In this document: in pieces, positions 1 through 10,989 of the stretch
Numbering within the stretch: position 1 is the first letter of the stretch
Layout of the letters: every line of letters starts with the position of its first letter
DNA from: Venturia oleaginea
Lineage: Eukaryota; Ascomycota; Dothideomycetes; Venturiales; Venturiaceae
Reading direction: 5' to 3'
Length of the DNA stretch: 64,000 nucleotides
Assembly: GCA_013176395.1 (NCBI GenBank)
Contig: JABMLP010000016.1
Span: forward strand, 620,001 to 684,000
Translations under genes and position numbers: made by a program
Notes under the pieces: generated by a model
Database searches by the model: none
Told to the model about the DNA's origin: nothing
The model's input: only the letters and a program-made list of their open reading frames with translations

Positions 1-1403
1 CATCTGGCTGACACCTACCCTGAGTTGAGCTGTCCCCCAGAAAAAACGTCTCATTGTTGGACGTTGTCGTGTAAGTGGCTTGGCTGGAGTCGTTGAATGG
101 AAATTGCTTAGTCAGTGGATGCATCCAATTGTTGCCATAGATCTCCCAAATTCCATAATTTTGAGCCCAGGAAAGACTTGGATCAATGTAATATGCTGTT
201 ATGTTCACAACGAGGGATGTGATGTTGGAGCCAAGAAAGGTGGAATTTTTTTGCTCCAGACCGAAGAATCCGTGATCTTTGACATCTTGGTATAATATAA
301 TCTAGGCCAATATAGTTCGAGTAGCGCACGAACACTGAGAGATATGCCTACGCAATACGCAGTCGATAGCGTTGTAACGGTCTGTGAGAACAGGAGGCGC
401 GTTGTGCCACCCTCCTGGTGGACCAAATTTGAAGTTATAGTCGTCGCTACACATTGTGGCATCCAAAACATGTCAGTCTGGTACTATGCGAATCAATTTG
501 GTGCTTACTCTTTGGCCGTTTCAAAACATACGTATCGTTGAGCGTGAACTCACTCCAAGTGAACCCACTCGGAAACAAATAGCCCGGGCTGCCAGTTGGT
601 GACGCATACTGCCTGAGAGCGGTGAAGTTCAGGCGATGTGCATCGTGGATAACATAATCAATCAGGTATAGCTGTTCGTAATCCATGTAGTTATCGCCAT
701 CTCGAATAAATGGCTTGCCATTCGCGCTGTATCCACTCAGGGCGCTAATGAGGGTAGGAAAAATAATGACGAACGCCGCACTCAGAATCATTCAAGTCAT
801 GGCCAACTTAGAAGACAACGTTCGGTGAGTAGAAAATTCTATAAGCAGGTCAACTAGGCTAGAGAAAGAGATGCCGTCGCGAAGAAAGAGGATCTTGTAG
901 GTACCGTAGGAGATTGGAGAAGTCTCCATCGCTGATGTAATGTATCGTTTGATGGTCTGGTAGGAGATGACGGCCAACACAGCTTGTCCGCCTCTGCCTG
1001 CTACCTACGTCGAATTGTTTAGTAACGATCTCCATGACGGCCGGGGATAACGCCTACTCACAACGTCGAATGCGATATCAATGAATTTGGCCACTGCAAA
1101 GTCCATATGACCAAACCCTAGAGTGATCTGGAAGAATCCCGAAGACGTCCAAATGTTGTAAGCAGAAGGATTGGTGCTGAAGCTTCCATCAGGCATGCAA
1201 AACCCATCAACGTCCTTCGCATGGATATAGGCCAACGCGATGCTCGCAGAAATTGCTGTGATCCATGCTACGACGCCAAACCAAAGAAGGGTTCGCACCC
1301 ATCGGACCGCCTGTAACTCTAACCATAGTTCTCCTGAGCTAGCTTTCCACTCTCGACAGATCAAATGCCAGAAGACTTTGCCGGACCTCGTTGGTGGATC
1401 CAT
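1..1403 (-). pseudogene. Large fungal multi-pass membrane protein, 5' part, with in-frame TGA
   Basis: This is a four-exon gene cut by the left edge: exons 1403-1062, 1004-532, 446-352 and 285-<1, with introns of 57, 85 and 66 bp that have GTGAGT/GTATGT/GTAGGC donors and YAG or AAG ends. It belongs to a widespread ascomycete family of unknown function. I recognise the GRGGQA motif after the first intron, the N-terminal membrane segment near residues 40-65 and a Gly-Tyr-rich stretch after a later membrane helix. The last exon is a glycosylation-rich, probably extracellular region. Joined exons read open except for one TGA at 794-792, inside a hydrophobic segment; the frame continues unchanged on both sides and no 3n intron removes it. 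Either the allele is broken or the base is a sequence error. Function is unknown; a cell-surface role is only an inference. Confidence 0.72.
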
Positions 1404-2344
1404 GGTCGTTTATTGAGGTAGTATGACGAAGATGTTGACGAGGGAGATGTAACGCCGGAAAGATGATGAAATGCGACGCTATATAAGACAAGAGAAAAGG
1501 GAGGAACATTCCACAAGTGATAAGCTGACAGCATCCTGCAATCCTCGAAGGACAACTGTTGGCTGATAAGAATAGATCCCCTTGATAGCCAGTAGTTTCC
1601 CATTTCAGGCTGTGGCTTAGGCGGTCTTCTGCGTGAAGATGCGCATTTCATTTTGCTCCTCAGACGCTGTTATTTTCGTACGGGTCTTATAAAATGTGGC
1701 TATTCGGGGCTTATCATTGAGATAGGATTTGCTTCTACATCGTAGCAAGACCTACGTGGCAGAAGTGACAAAGGAAGTATTGATGGTGAAAGTGATGGGA
1801 AGGAGGGTAGATGAGGAGACGGGACGAACGGAACATCTGAAACGAAAATTGTAGCTAGTGCCTTGGCAGCTAAATATAAAGCAGAATACACGTGACTGAC
1901 CACGCTCCTTTCCAGCATCAACTTCGTCGTGATCACAATTTCAAGCATTCCTTATTACCGCAGGCTTCAAACGCCCAATGCTGAGCATTTCCGTTGATCG
2001 CCATACCGGCCGAAGCCGTTGCACTGAAATTCACCCGGTCCCGGTGCCGGTCCGGACAACAACTTCACTCGGACTGTCCAGTACAATCGGCAGTTTCCTT
2101 CTGCACCTGAAGGACAAACGGGTTTGGTGCAGCAAGCAGTGCTGTCTGGACCTGTGGGACAGACCCCTGTGATCGGACTGTTTCCGCTTGCTTTGCAATC
2201 AAAAGTCGAGATTAATTCAATCCTTACTAGTACTCTACAAGACCTACATAATATATAGGTATAGCCGAGAATAGTATTTCTCCTCCAATGCCAGGCCTCT
2301 AGTTGTCCACAATTTTACCTTCGAAAGTACTAACATTAATGCTA
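1404..2344. other. Intergenic, no gene seen
   Basis: This is the upstream side of the membrane-protein gene, up to the transposon. Short open frames on both strands have no recognisable domains. Nothing else is supported. Confidence 0.5.
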
Positions 2345-2383
2345 ACGTATTCCACCACCGAGCCGGCCAATTTTCCTTGGCAC
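2345..2383 (+). repeat. Left TIR of pogo copy A
   Basis: 39-bp inverted repeat paired with 4122-4160; flanked outside by TA (2343-2344). Confidence 0.9.
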
Positions 2384-2432
2384 AGCCCTGATCCTCTTGA
2401 ACACGTAATATCTCAATAACTCAACGCGATAG

Positions 2433-4109
2433 CCGTTCAAGAAGAAGGTAGAATTTGATCTCGCTCTTCAGGCTTATACCTCTGGCCAACTTCAAAGCCT
2501 ACGGCGCGCTGCTACTGCCTTTAACCTTAAACACCAAAGGCTCTCTGATCGGCTCCGCGGAATCACCTCTGCATCTCAAACTCGCCCAAACTCTCATAAG
2601 CTCAATACGATAGAAGAGCAAACGATTATCCGATATATCCTCTATCTCGATTCGCGAGGATTCGCACCCCGGTTGTGTGAGGTTGCAGATATGACGGATA
2701 AACTACTGGGTATACGCGGTGGAGAGCCAGTAGGCAAAAACTGGGCTGAGAGATTCGTAACGCGCTCAGATGAGCTCAAAATAGCCTTCAATCGAGCAAA
2801 GGATAGGCAGAGGATGCTACAGGAGGATCCAGAAGTAATTGGCGCGTGGTTCAAGCTAGTTGCAGATACTAAAGCCAAGTACGGCGTCCACGACGAGGAT
2901 ACGCACAACTTTGACGAGATTGGCTTCCAAATGGGCGTTATTGGGTCAATGAAGGTCGTTACAGCCTCTGAAAGACGTACAAGGCCTGAACTCATCCAGC
3001 CGGGCGATCGCGAATGGGTTACGGTTTTTCAGAGCATCTGCGCAGCTGGGTATGCGACCCCGCCATTCATTATCTGTAAAGGACGCGTTCACATCTCTGC
3101 ATGGTATGAGGAGGCAGATATACCACGGAATTGGAAGCTCTCAGTCTCTGAGAACGGCTGGACAAACAACGCGCTTGGTCTTGGGTGATTGAAGCATTTT
3201 GACGCGTATACAAAGGCGCGGCAGGTGGGGGGGTACAGGCTGCTTATCTTGGACGGCCATGAGAGCCATTTCAGCCAGGATTTCAAGGACTACTGCCTCG
3301 AAAATAAGATCCTAACCCTCTGCATGCCACCGCACTCGTCGCATATACTCCAGCCCCTTGACGTGGTCTGCTTCTTGCCGTTAAAGCGCAAGTACTCCCG
3401 ACGCATCTGGGACTTGGCGCGCCGACGCGTATACCATATCAACAAGGAAGGCTTTCTCCCTGCCTCTAAAGACGCGTTTTTCGGCGTGTTCACGGAAGAG
3501 AATTGTCGAAAGGCCTTTGAGGCAGTAGGGCTAGTCTCTATCAACGCGCAGGTAGTTTTGAATCGCCTTGAAGTACGGCTACGTACCCCACCAGCACCCC
3601 CACCACAGGAGACGCCGTGGCAGTCGAAGACTTCAAGCAATACTCAAGAATTTGGATCCCAATCCAAGCTCGTAAGCGAGTCCTTTACTCGGTCACCAGT
3701 TACTGCGCAGGCAGGCTTTTTCCAGCTTGTTAAAGGCGCTGAATTGATGCTACACCAGAACGCTCTACTTATTACTCGAAACCACGAGCTTGAAGAGCAA
3801 TTGGCAGTAATGACGAAGCGAAAATCGCGTAAAAGGAAGCGGATGCAGCAAGGTGGTACTGTAGAGTATGGGACTGCAGCAGCGCGGGTAGCTGCTGAGC
3901 CGTCTGTTGCGCCTCAGGGATCAAAGAATACTCGTAGTAGTGGTGATCAAGAAACAGCCCGACCAACTCAAAGGCGCTGTGGGAACTGCGGCGCGACTGG
4001 ACACAATGCGCGAACGTATAAAAAGGATATCGAGATATCTTCTGAATCAGATAGTAGCACGACGGACTTGGAATCTATTGTTGATAGCGATAAAATTGAA
4101 GAGTCGTAA
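2433..4109 (+). pseudogene. pogo-family transposase (HTH + DDE + zinc knuckle), inactivated
   Basis: The reading frame opens after a TAG at 2430-2432 and has no ATG at its expected start. It then encodes a psq-type helix-turn-helix, a CENP-B-like HTH and the DDE superfamily core. The catalytic Asp motifs are visible as NFDEIGFQMG, LILDGHESH and LQPLDVV. A TGA at 3186-3188 replaces a Trp codon (TGG in the other copy), and the frame resumes at once. The C-terminus has a CX2CX4HX4C zinc knuckle whose last Cys is now Tyr (CGNCGATGHNARTY), followed by an acidic Ser-rich tail. The gene is dead by at least three lesions: lost start, internal stop and broken knuckle. It would have mobilised its own TIRs in the nucleus. 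Confidence 0.9.
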
Positions 4110-4121
4110 CATGAGTTGGTC

Positions 4122-4160
4122 GTGCCAAGGAAAAGTGACCGGCTCGGTGGTGGAATACGT
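4122..4160 (-). repeat. Right TIR of pogo copy A
   Basis: Inverted partner of 2345-2383; TA follows at 4161-4162. Confidence 0.9.
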
Positions 4161-4162
4161 TA

Positions 4163-5350
4163 ACCTTTCTGACTACGCAGGCGTAATTGATGTCGACCAT
4201 GATTAACTCGACCCGGATCAATTGATATATAGAATCCTACCACTAGTATATTGTAGTCATGCATGTTCAGCTGGAGACTTTCTTCCAGTATATTATGATA
4301 ACTTAACGTACCTGATTCCATTTAACCTCCACCACTAACCAGGCCAAAGTCCTTCACTTCATTTAAGACCAATCTTTATCCAACCCCCACCAAAAAGTAG
4401 ATCGATCTCGATTTCCCCAACCAAGTCGACACCAGTGAAGTTCCTAACTCAAACTCCTCTCCTATTCGCCTCTCATCCTCTACAGACTAACTCTGTATGA
4501 CTTCATTTCCTACCGGTATCGACCAGGCATCCAATCAATTTTTTGAAGCCTTCAGGGCACGAAACTGCAAAGCGGGTGAAGGCGGCTGGGTACCCGACGA
4601 ATTCTTTTTCTACGTTACCATTACTAGCCGAAGTATACCTGCGTTTTTCAAAAAGTTTACCACCCGCATCCGGTAAGAATAATCCTCCCATCTGCATTTC
4701 CTACATCTGTACGATGGTTCCGTAGAAGGGGAATGGGAGGAATTGGGATCTGGTTCGGAGGATGTGGGGGAGGTTGGGAGAGAGATGATGGATGGGAATC
4801 GTAAGGTGAAGGAGAAGTGCGAGAACGTGTGTACAATTGAATGTAGAGTCAGTGGAAGTGTATGGATCGCTGTCAAGATTGTATTGTTGTGCATATGTTC
4901 TAAGTACAATGGTTCAAGCCGTCGGAGAAAACAAACATTACTGCCAAGCCTCGAATCTCATTCGAGGCAGGTACGATTCTAAGGCCTTCCTTCATACAAC
5001 GTGTGATGTGAGAGGCTTGAACTTGGGTTGCAATCAGTATCAAACTCCTCTTCCTCCTCCTCCGCTTGAGAGTCGGCGTCTAGATAGGCCGTTTTTCGTA
5101 TCTGATTCCTGCGAACGGTCGTGGTCTTTATTTCGATGAAAAGCTGTTTATATTAGAAGTTCCGATTGCATTTCCGGGGATATCTCAATTACGCATATAC
5201 ATGCCTCCTATGTACGCCAAATCGTTCTGAAGCGGGTATCATATTCAAATCAAACAATTACCATAACCTCCTATCCAACCACCCACGAACAAATCGAAAG
5301 AGCCATCCAGATGCCTCCAACAAACTCACTCTAGTCCCTCATTCCCATCG
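4163..5350. other. Intergenic, no gene seen
   Basis: This stretch lies between the pogo copy and the 3' end of the DUF1275 gene. Several 60-100 residue frames occur on both strands, but none has a recognisable domain or a consistent splice model. Confidence 0.45.
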
Positions 5351-6328
5351 TCATACAAAATCCGTGCTCTTCTCAACCCCCTTATTAAAAGTCATAGCAA
5401 TCGTAACACAAATCTTAATCACACAAGTCAACAGCAACCCAAACGAAGGATTAACCCTCTGATGCGCAAAAGCCCCCACAAAACTCCCCAACGTCATGAC
5501 AATCACGAATATAAACCGCCTGTTCCTCGGCCTGTTCTTTTTCGCGAACAATCTGGCATCTCCGCAGATATCCACATAAGCCGCTGTTACCACCGCCGTC
5601 GTGATCTCAGTGATACCAAAAGGGCGGGTCATGGTTACTTGGGCACCGGCGGCGAAGGCGAGCATGGAGATGATGGTCAAGGTTGCAGCACCGGTTGGGA
5701 GGATGGGGATTGTGTACTGGATTATTGTTGCTATGATGACGAGGATGGTTTGAAAAACGCTTGTTAGGACGATCCAGAGGCGGCTTTTTGGGCCGACCCA
5801 GTGGCCTATTTGGCCACTTATTAGGGAGCCTAGAAGGAAGAACTGGTTGTTGTTAGTTGTGAGGCGGGTACTTTGGAAAGATTGTTGGAATGGAATAGTA
5901 TTGTTGAGATCGAGAGTTTGAGGAGCATCGGTGAAGGGGTATATACTGACAGCGAGAGAGCATCCAATGTTAGCGAAAGGGGAGTCTTTCAATCCTATAT
6001 CTGCTGTCTTGATGGCGAGGAAGACGGTATTACCGGTCTGATTTGAGGCGAAGCAGTGGTAGATGGGGAATGTTGTGGCGTCTTGAATGCCCATGCCGAA
6101 GGAGAGGAAGAGGAGCTCGATCTCGAAGTAGATGTCAACACCGATGTTTTCGTAAAAGTGGGACTTTACTTTTGACATCCGAGTTTGAGGAATTGCTTCG
6201 TCGTCTCCTTTTCGTGACGGGGATGGCGAAGTTGACGCGGATGGCATGGACATTGCAAAATCGTCGGATTTCCGTTGAGATTGGCGAGATGATTTTCTCA
6301 TCCGTGGAAGAATGTAGGAGAGACGCAT
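5351..6328 (-). CDS. DUF1275 (YoaK-like) multi-pass membrane protein
   Basis: Two exons, 6328-5951 and 5842-5351, are separated by a 108-bp intron (GTCAGT...ACCAG). Because the intron length is a multiple of three it also reads open, but removing it restores the family pattern, joining a small-residue helix to FFLLGSLISGQIGHWVG. The product is about 289 residues with six or so membrane helices. Family hallmarks are the DAxxFPxYHCFxSNQTGNT motif near the N-terminus, a TRPFGITEITT motif and the KNRPRNRR loop before the last helices. The start is uncertain: Met codons at 6328 and 6301 precede a Ser-rich cytosolic leader, and an in-frame Met at 6487 would add 53 residues that look like leader sequence. 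The family's substrate is unknown in fungi; location is presumably a cell membrane. Confidence 0.86.
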   Translation of the reverse strand: MRLSYILPRMRKSSRQSQRKSDDFAMSMPSASTSPSPSRKGDDEAIPQTRMSKVKSHFYENIGVDIYFEIELLFLSFGMGIQDATTFPIYHCFASNQTGNTVFLAIKTADIGLKDSPFANIGCSLAVSIYPFTDAPQTLDLNNTIPFQQSFQSTRLTTNNNQFFLLGSLISGQIGHWVGPKSRLWIVLTSVFQTILVIIATIIQYTIPILPTGAATLTIISMLAFAAGAQVTMTRPFGITEITTAVVTAAYVDICGDARLFAKKNRPRNRRFIFVIVMTLGSFVGAFAHQRVNPSFGLLLTCVIKICVTIAMTFNKGVEKSTDFV

Positions 6329-6487
6329 GGAGATTGGCTTGCTTGGTGTAAAGTACCGATCTCGGACGAGTATTGATTTAGCGATCTCAAATGAGGATCT
6401 GATATGGTTCGAGGGTCGAAAGATGGTTGAGGATAGATGACTGGATTGATGGTGAAAATTGTGGGATGAAGGCAGGGAGAATAGCAA

Positions 6488-8500
6488 AGATGTGGGAAAG
6501 ACTCATTCAAGCAAGGTTTTGTTGAAAAGCTCGTTTGTTTGGTGGAGAGAATAAACAAGAGGTGAATTGTTGTAGTGACCTTGCAAGAAATCTTGGATCA
6601 GTGCCATCAAGAAGGGAAACCAAAGCATTAAGCAAAATCCTTGAAGATTCTACAGTCCGCCGCAAGCCTCTCCCATCCCCCAAGACCCACATCGTCTAGG
6701 ATCAGGAGAATGTGCTGATACTGCTCGGAGTACATGAACATGTGCTGTTGAACGCTGATGGGCCGATTCCGGCAGTGAACAGCAAAGCAGGTCTTGGTAT
6801 CTACTGCGTAGCAAGGCGAGATGAGGTCTGTGGCGACAGAGATAAGAGAGTTAGTGTCGTGGGTAGTTTGAAGAAAACCACAAGAGCTGGTAGCAGGATG
6901 CACTCAAACTGTGACGCCCATAACTGAAGAGAAGCTCACATGAAAAACCAAAAAAAAAAGCCAAACTAAACAGCGAAGCCCTGTCGCCATATTTTTAGTA
7001 GCGAGAATAGAGGCAGGGAACCATCTTTTGTGTACATCAATCGAGATCGGGATCGGGTGTCAGCCAGTTGGCCGCAGGAGTTTGGGGATCTCCGGCATCG
7101 TCGCGGAGTTCAACCCGAACTACTCAAAGAAAGAGCCTCCAAAACTCCCAGGTTTGATAGAGTTCTGTCTCGGGCAAGCTGTTTGGTAAGAAGAGGTGTT
7201 TTTCCTAGAGAGGCTGAAGAAGCGTGAGTGCCAAGAGGACGAAGAAGATGCTACAGAAAAGATGCTACAGAACAGATTACTATGATCCGGAGGCTGTTAC
7301 AGGTTGCCCCTAGCTCCAAATCATCTACAAGGTTCTCGGAGCCCCCATTCCTCGAAGGAGTAGATTCTGTTGTTTTTGGGAGTACTGTGCCAGCGAGAAA
7401 GACGTCAACACTGGGCTTTTTCTTGGCTAAGAGTTTTCAGCTTAGTTTTCATACCAGCGCACCCTCACCTACAGCAAATAAAATCAGAGTTTGATGTTCC
7501 TCGCTGACACGGGCTGGAGGAAATTCTACGTGTGCATAGATAAGATCTAGGCGTTAGGAACGCGGGTGGTACCTTGAAAAATCCTTGCCAAGTGTCAGCG
7601 TCTTTCTCGCGAGCACAGTAGTTTATCTTGAACCTAGTAAGTGATGCGCGCCTTGAACAAAAGCAGTTTTGCGATATCAGCTCATGGCAGTGCCGTCGGC
7701 AAGCGAGAAAAACAAAGTACTATGTAGACGTTGGGACGACGAAATGCGACTCGGGAAAACCGGCAGAGTTAGAAAGGAGAGGAGAAAAAGAGAGAAGCAG
7801 TAAGGAGACGAGAGTTCTCAGGGTCAGGGTTTGCTAACCGTATATATCGCTGAAATACATGTCGTCATAGCATCTCTATTTTAACGTCACCGCTTAGCGT
7901 GAAATAGACGTTTTCTTTAATATATTACTTTCCGATCATTCTTCACCAATCCTTTATAGCTGTGAAAGGGCAGTATACATGTTGTGGTCGAAACACAACG
8001 AAACTCCGGTAACAACCTTCCATGGGATTCGCTCATTCGCAACTACCAATCTCCACCGTGGACTTGAGAAAGAGCGTGGAATGATTAGAATTTTGTAGCC
8101 CGAGGAACATGGAAACCGTTGGAGCGCTGACACATGACGGGCTGCGGACAGCCGAAACCTGAACACACCTCGAGACTGGCCTCCTTCAAGGCCAATCTTA
8201 CGACCACGAAGTCGAATTTACGAGATAAGGTTTTCAAGATCAACGCTCCGATATCTAAATCGTCGGATAAGGCGGTCAGTTTGAAGCCTCGGAAATATTC
8301 GAGCGAAGCTGGTACAAACTCGGACGAGAAATAGGCTTGTTAAATGGATACTTTTGGCAGCCTGTTGAGGTCTCGGACTGCGAGATAGCCCTCCCCCTCC
8401 GATCCCGGTCCTTAAGCACCGATTAGATATTGTATAATGGTGGTCTCTAGTCTATAGCATTGCTTATATGACTTGGACTACGTCTCTAATAGTGTTTACG
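6488..8500. other. Intergenic, no gene seen
   Basis: About 2 kb upstream of the DUF1275 gene. I found only short frames without known domains and no convincing splice model. Confidence 0.45.
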
Positions 8501-8507
8501 GTAGGCC

Positions 8508-9000
8508 TCCCATGTTCAAGTATTTCCTGCTACTTCCTTCTCTGCTTCATTTATCGTGCTTGTAAAAATTATCTGAAAAAGAGCGGGTTCGCAAAAAGAA
8601 ACCAAGCGAGTATGTCCTTGGGTAATCTTAGGAATTCCCGTGGTACTTCTGAGTCTAACCTTCCCTCTGAAATCTACGCATGCATGGCTCAGATATTCAC
8701 CCAAAGGACTTGATTCTCGCCTAAGGCGGAGTTGAATTTTATTAAGCGGCCCTACTCATGTTCAGAACATTTTAAAAGCACAATAGAGCTGAGAGTGGGA
8801 GACGTCTTTAGACGCCACAAGACTCCACCATTTTTATCCATCCATCTCAAGGACTCGGCTAAGGCGGATCTGCAATCCCTTCATTCCTACTCCGTACACT
8901 TAACCTCACAGTCATTGAAAATACCCCGTTGGCGTCCTCCGCACTTCCCGAGTCTCGCAGCATGGGGGAAATGGGACCGGACCAAGTATCGCCAACGCAA
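8508..9000 (-). pseudogene. Decayed duplicate of the 3' end of the neighbouring membrane-protein gene
   Basis: Segments here repeat the end of the gene at 9315-10989 and its 3' flank. The block starting CCTCCCATGTTCAAGTATTT at 8508 recurs at about 9128 with one change in that stretch. The block at about 8815-8990 (Tyr/Ser-rich on one strand; TTCCTACTCCGTACAC is shared) recurs at about 9215-9390, which includes the last codons of the intact gene. The upstream copy is interrupted and frame-broken. This looks like a local tandem duplication followed by decay, not an independent gene. Confidence 0.65.
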
Positions 9001-9314
9001 AAAAGAGGTGCAATCTTAAATTCAAGGCGAACAAAGGTGTCAAAGCGTATATCTCATCTATGTACGCGTAGAATAGAGAATAACCGTATGAGGCGAGGAA
9101 TGTCAAAACTATTCCATTATGACAGGTCCTCCCACGTTCAAGTATTTCCTGCTACGTCTTTCTCTCTTACATCTAGAGCTGAGCATGAGATGGATGAGAT
9201 CCTATGCAGTGTGACCAACTCCATCTTTTGTATCCTTACAGCTCAAGGACCCAGCAAGGGTGAGTCCGCAATCCTTCCGTTCCTACTCCGTACACTCGAC
9301 ATCCTACTCGTCGA

Positions 9315-10989
9315 TTATACATCATTGGCAACATCTTCCGCACTCATCGAATTCCGCAGCAAGGGCGAAGCGGGAACCAGTACCAAATGAGGCAATCGTT
9401 CATAGCTTCCCCGCGACCCAAGAGATGTTGAAGCAACAGAGGCCATGTCATCCTTTAGGATTTCCTGGTTTGCTGCGCATCCCGGACAAAAATTTGCCTC
9501 TGGGTTTCGACGTTCGAGGAAGAATTTGACGATCCAGGTGAAGACTATCCAAATTGCTTGGAGGAGGACGAGGTCGGCCACTAGGACACTGATGAACAAG
9601 GAGCCTGGGGATTTGAGTGTGGGAATTGTGCAGAAATATTGCGTGTAAATTCCACTCGGTCCAACGCTAGGTTCCCCAGTTTTGGCCAATTTGAAGAATG
9701 TAGCTGGATCACTTGGCAATGGGCATGATACACCCTCCCATAGGCGAATTGGACAGCTTCCATACAGAGGCATGACATTATTGATAAACTCCATGATCTT
9801 TTTTGGGGATGTGAGAATGTTGGTTTCGATAGATTGGCCGAGATCTGTCAGGATCATAGCATGAAGCAATTTAGCCAACGCATCGATGGCGATATAGCCC
9901 CGTATATCTTTGTGGTTGCTATAAGGGGAGATCTGAACCTGATTCCAATCAAATGTTGAAGTCCATTTGGGCAGGTCCGCTGTTCTGCTCTTAGAAGTCT
10001 CGTTCAACCTAAGCTGAAGACGAGCACCGAAGTTTGGGTTGTAGTTAACATCCTCGTACATGGTGTAAGTCGCTGAAGCATTCACTGGAACTGCCCGAAC
10101 ATTCATAAGTGTGCCTCTATCATATATTAGCATGCAGTAATATGTTAGAGAACAATTAACCTACATTAAGTGACTACCCCAGAAGGGGCCAGCTTGTGTG
10201 TGGTTGTTCCATCGGGAGTTCGTAATGTTCCTGTCGTAGATAGGTGTGGTCCTACCGGAGGTCTCCAAAGTAATTCTCACAGGTGTTGGGCCGTCGAATA
10301 GGGTACAATTAACTTTAGCCTTGAGAAACAAGGTTAGAGCTTTTGTTATATTGTGACATTAAGCAGCACCTACCCTAAAGGAAACATTCGTTATCCGCTC
10401 AGTCCTCAACAAAATCGAGTACACTGCACAATCGTTGAACACGTCGTTCTTATAGGTGAAAAATTGAACGTCAGGCACTTCAGGCCCCTTCATAATGTTT
10501 ACTATGGTATATTCCCAAAGACGATTACTCGTGTAAAACTCTACACAATATTAGCTTTTCAATGGCGTAAGATCTATTAACAAGCACAACCTACTTTCAT
10601 TCTTTTTGAATGCCTGGGCCTGGCAAGTCGAAGAAACCTTTGCATAACCATCAGCCTGATTTCGTGAAACCGGGAACGAGCCTACACCGACTCACCTTCT
10701 GAGCCCACGACCAAGGCCTCTTCTCATTCCAAGCCGGCTTCGAAGGATGCTCCGTCTCGTTCGGGTTCGTGACATATGCAGCACTGATGCAGGTTCGTCA
10801 GTATTAGTAACCTGGGAAAGCCTGCGACCAACAAGAAATCCTCACTCACCTCGATTCATACCCATTTGCAGCCAAATTGACGACAGAGAGAAGTGCGGTG
10901 GTCGCAATACCACCAATAACAACAGCCCAAGTAAACCATTTGTATGGGTAAGGTCTGGTGATATGATAGCTGAAGCTGGACTCGTACAT
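9315..10989 (-). CDS. Fungal cell-surface-type membrane protein of unknown function
   Basis: Six exons: 10989-10850, 10783-10696, 10655-10595, 10540-10374, 10319-10165 and 10116-9315, giving about 470 residues. The third exon may instead begin at 10637, since both acceptors keep the frame; its upstream intron is 40 or 58 bp. The N-terminus reads SYHITRPYPYKWFTW and runs into a membrane helix (about residues 15-40), typical of a large ascomycete family without assigned function. A long Cys- and Asn-X-Thr-rich segment follows, probably extracellular. A second helix lies at about 380-410, then a Ser-rich cytosolic tail. A gene of another membrane-protein family lies 7.9 kb away on the same strand. 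No catalytic motif was seen. Confidence 0.82.

Larger units (their letters stand above)
2345..4160 (+). mobile_element. pogo/Fot1-type DNA transposon, copy A (decayed)
   Basis: The element is 1,816 bp, bounded by 39-bp terminal inverted repeats (2345-2383 and 4122-4160, two mismatches) that start ACGTATTCCACCACCGAG. TA dinucleotides at 2343-2344 and 4161-4162 form the target duplication expected of Tc1/mariner-pogo elements. The interior carries one plus-strand transposase related to the copy at 18098-19878. The catalytic half and 3' end match that copy closely, whereas the 5' end and TIRs are much more diverged. Confidence 0.92.
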
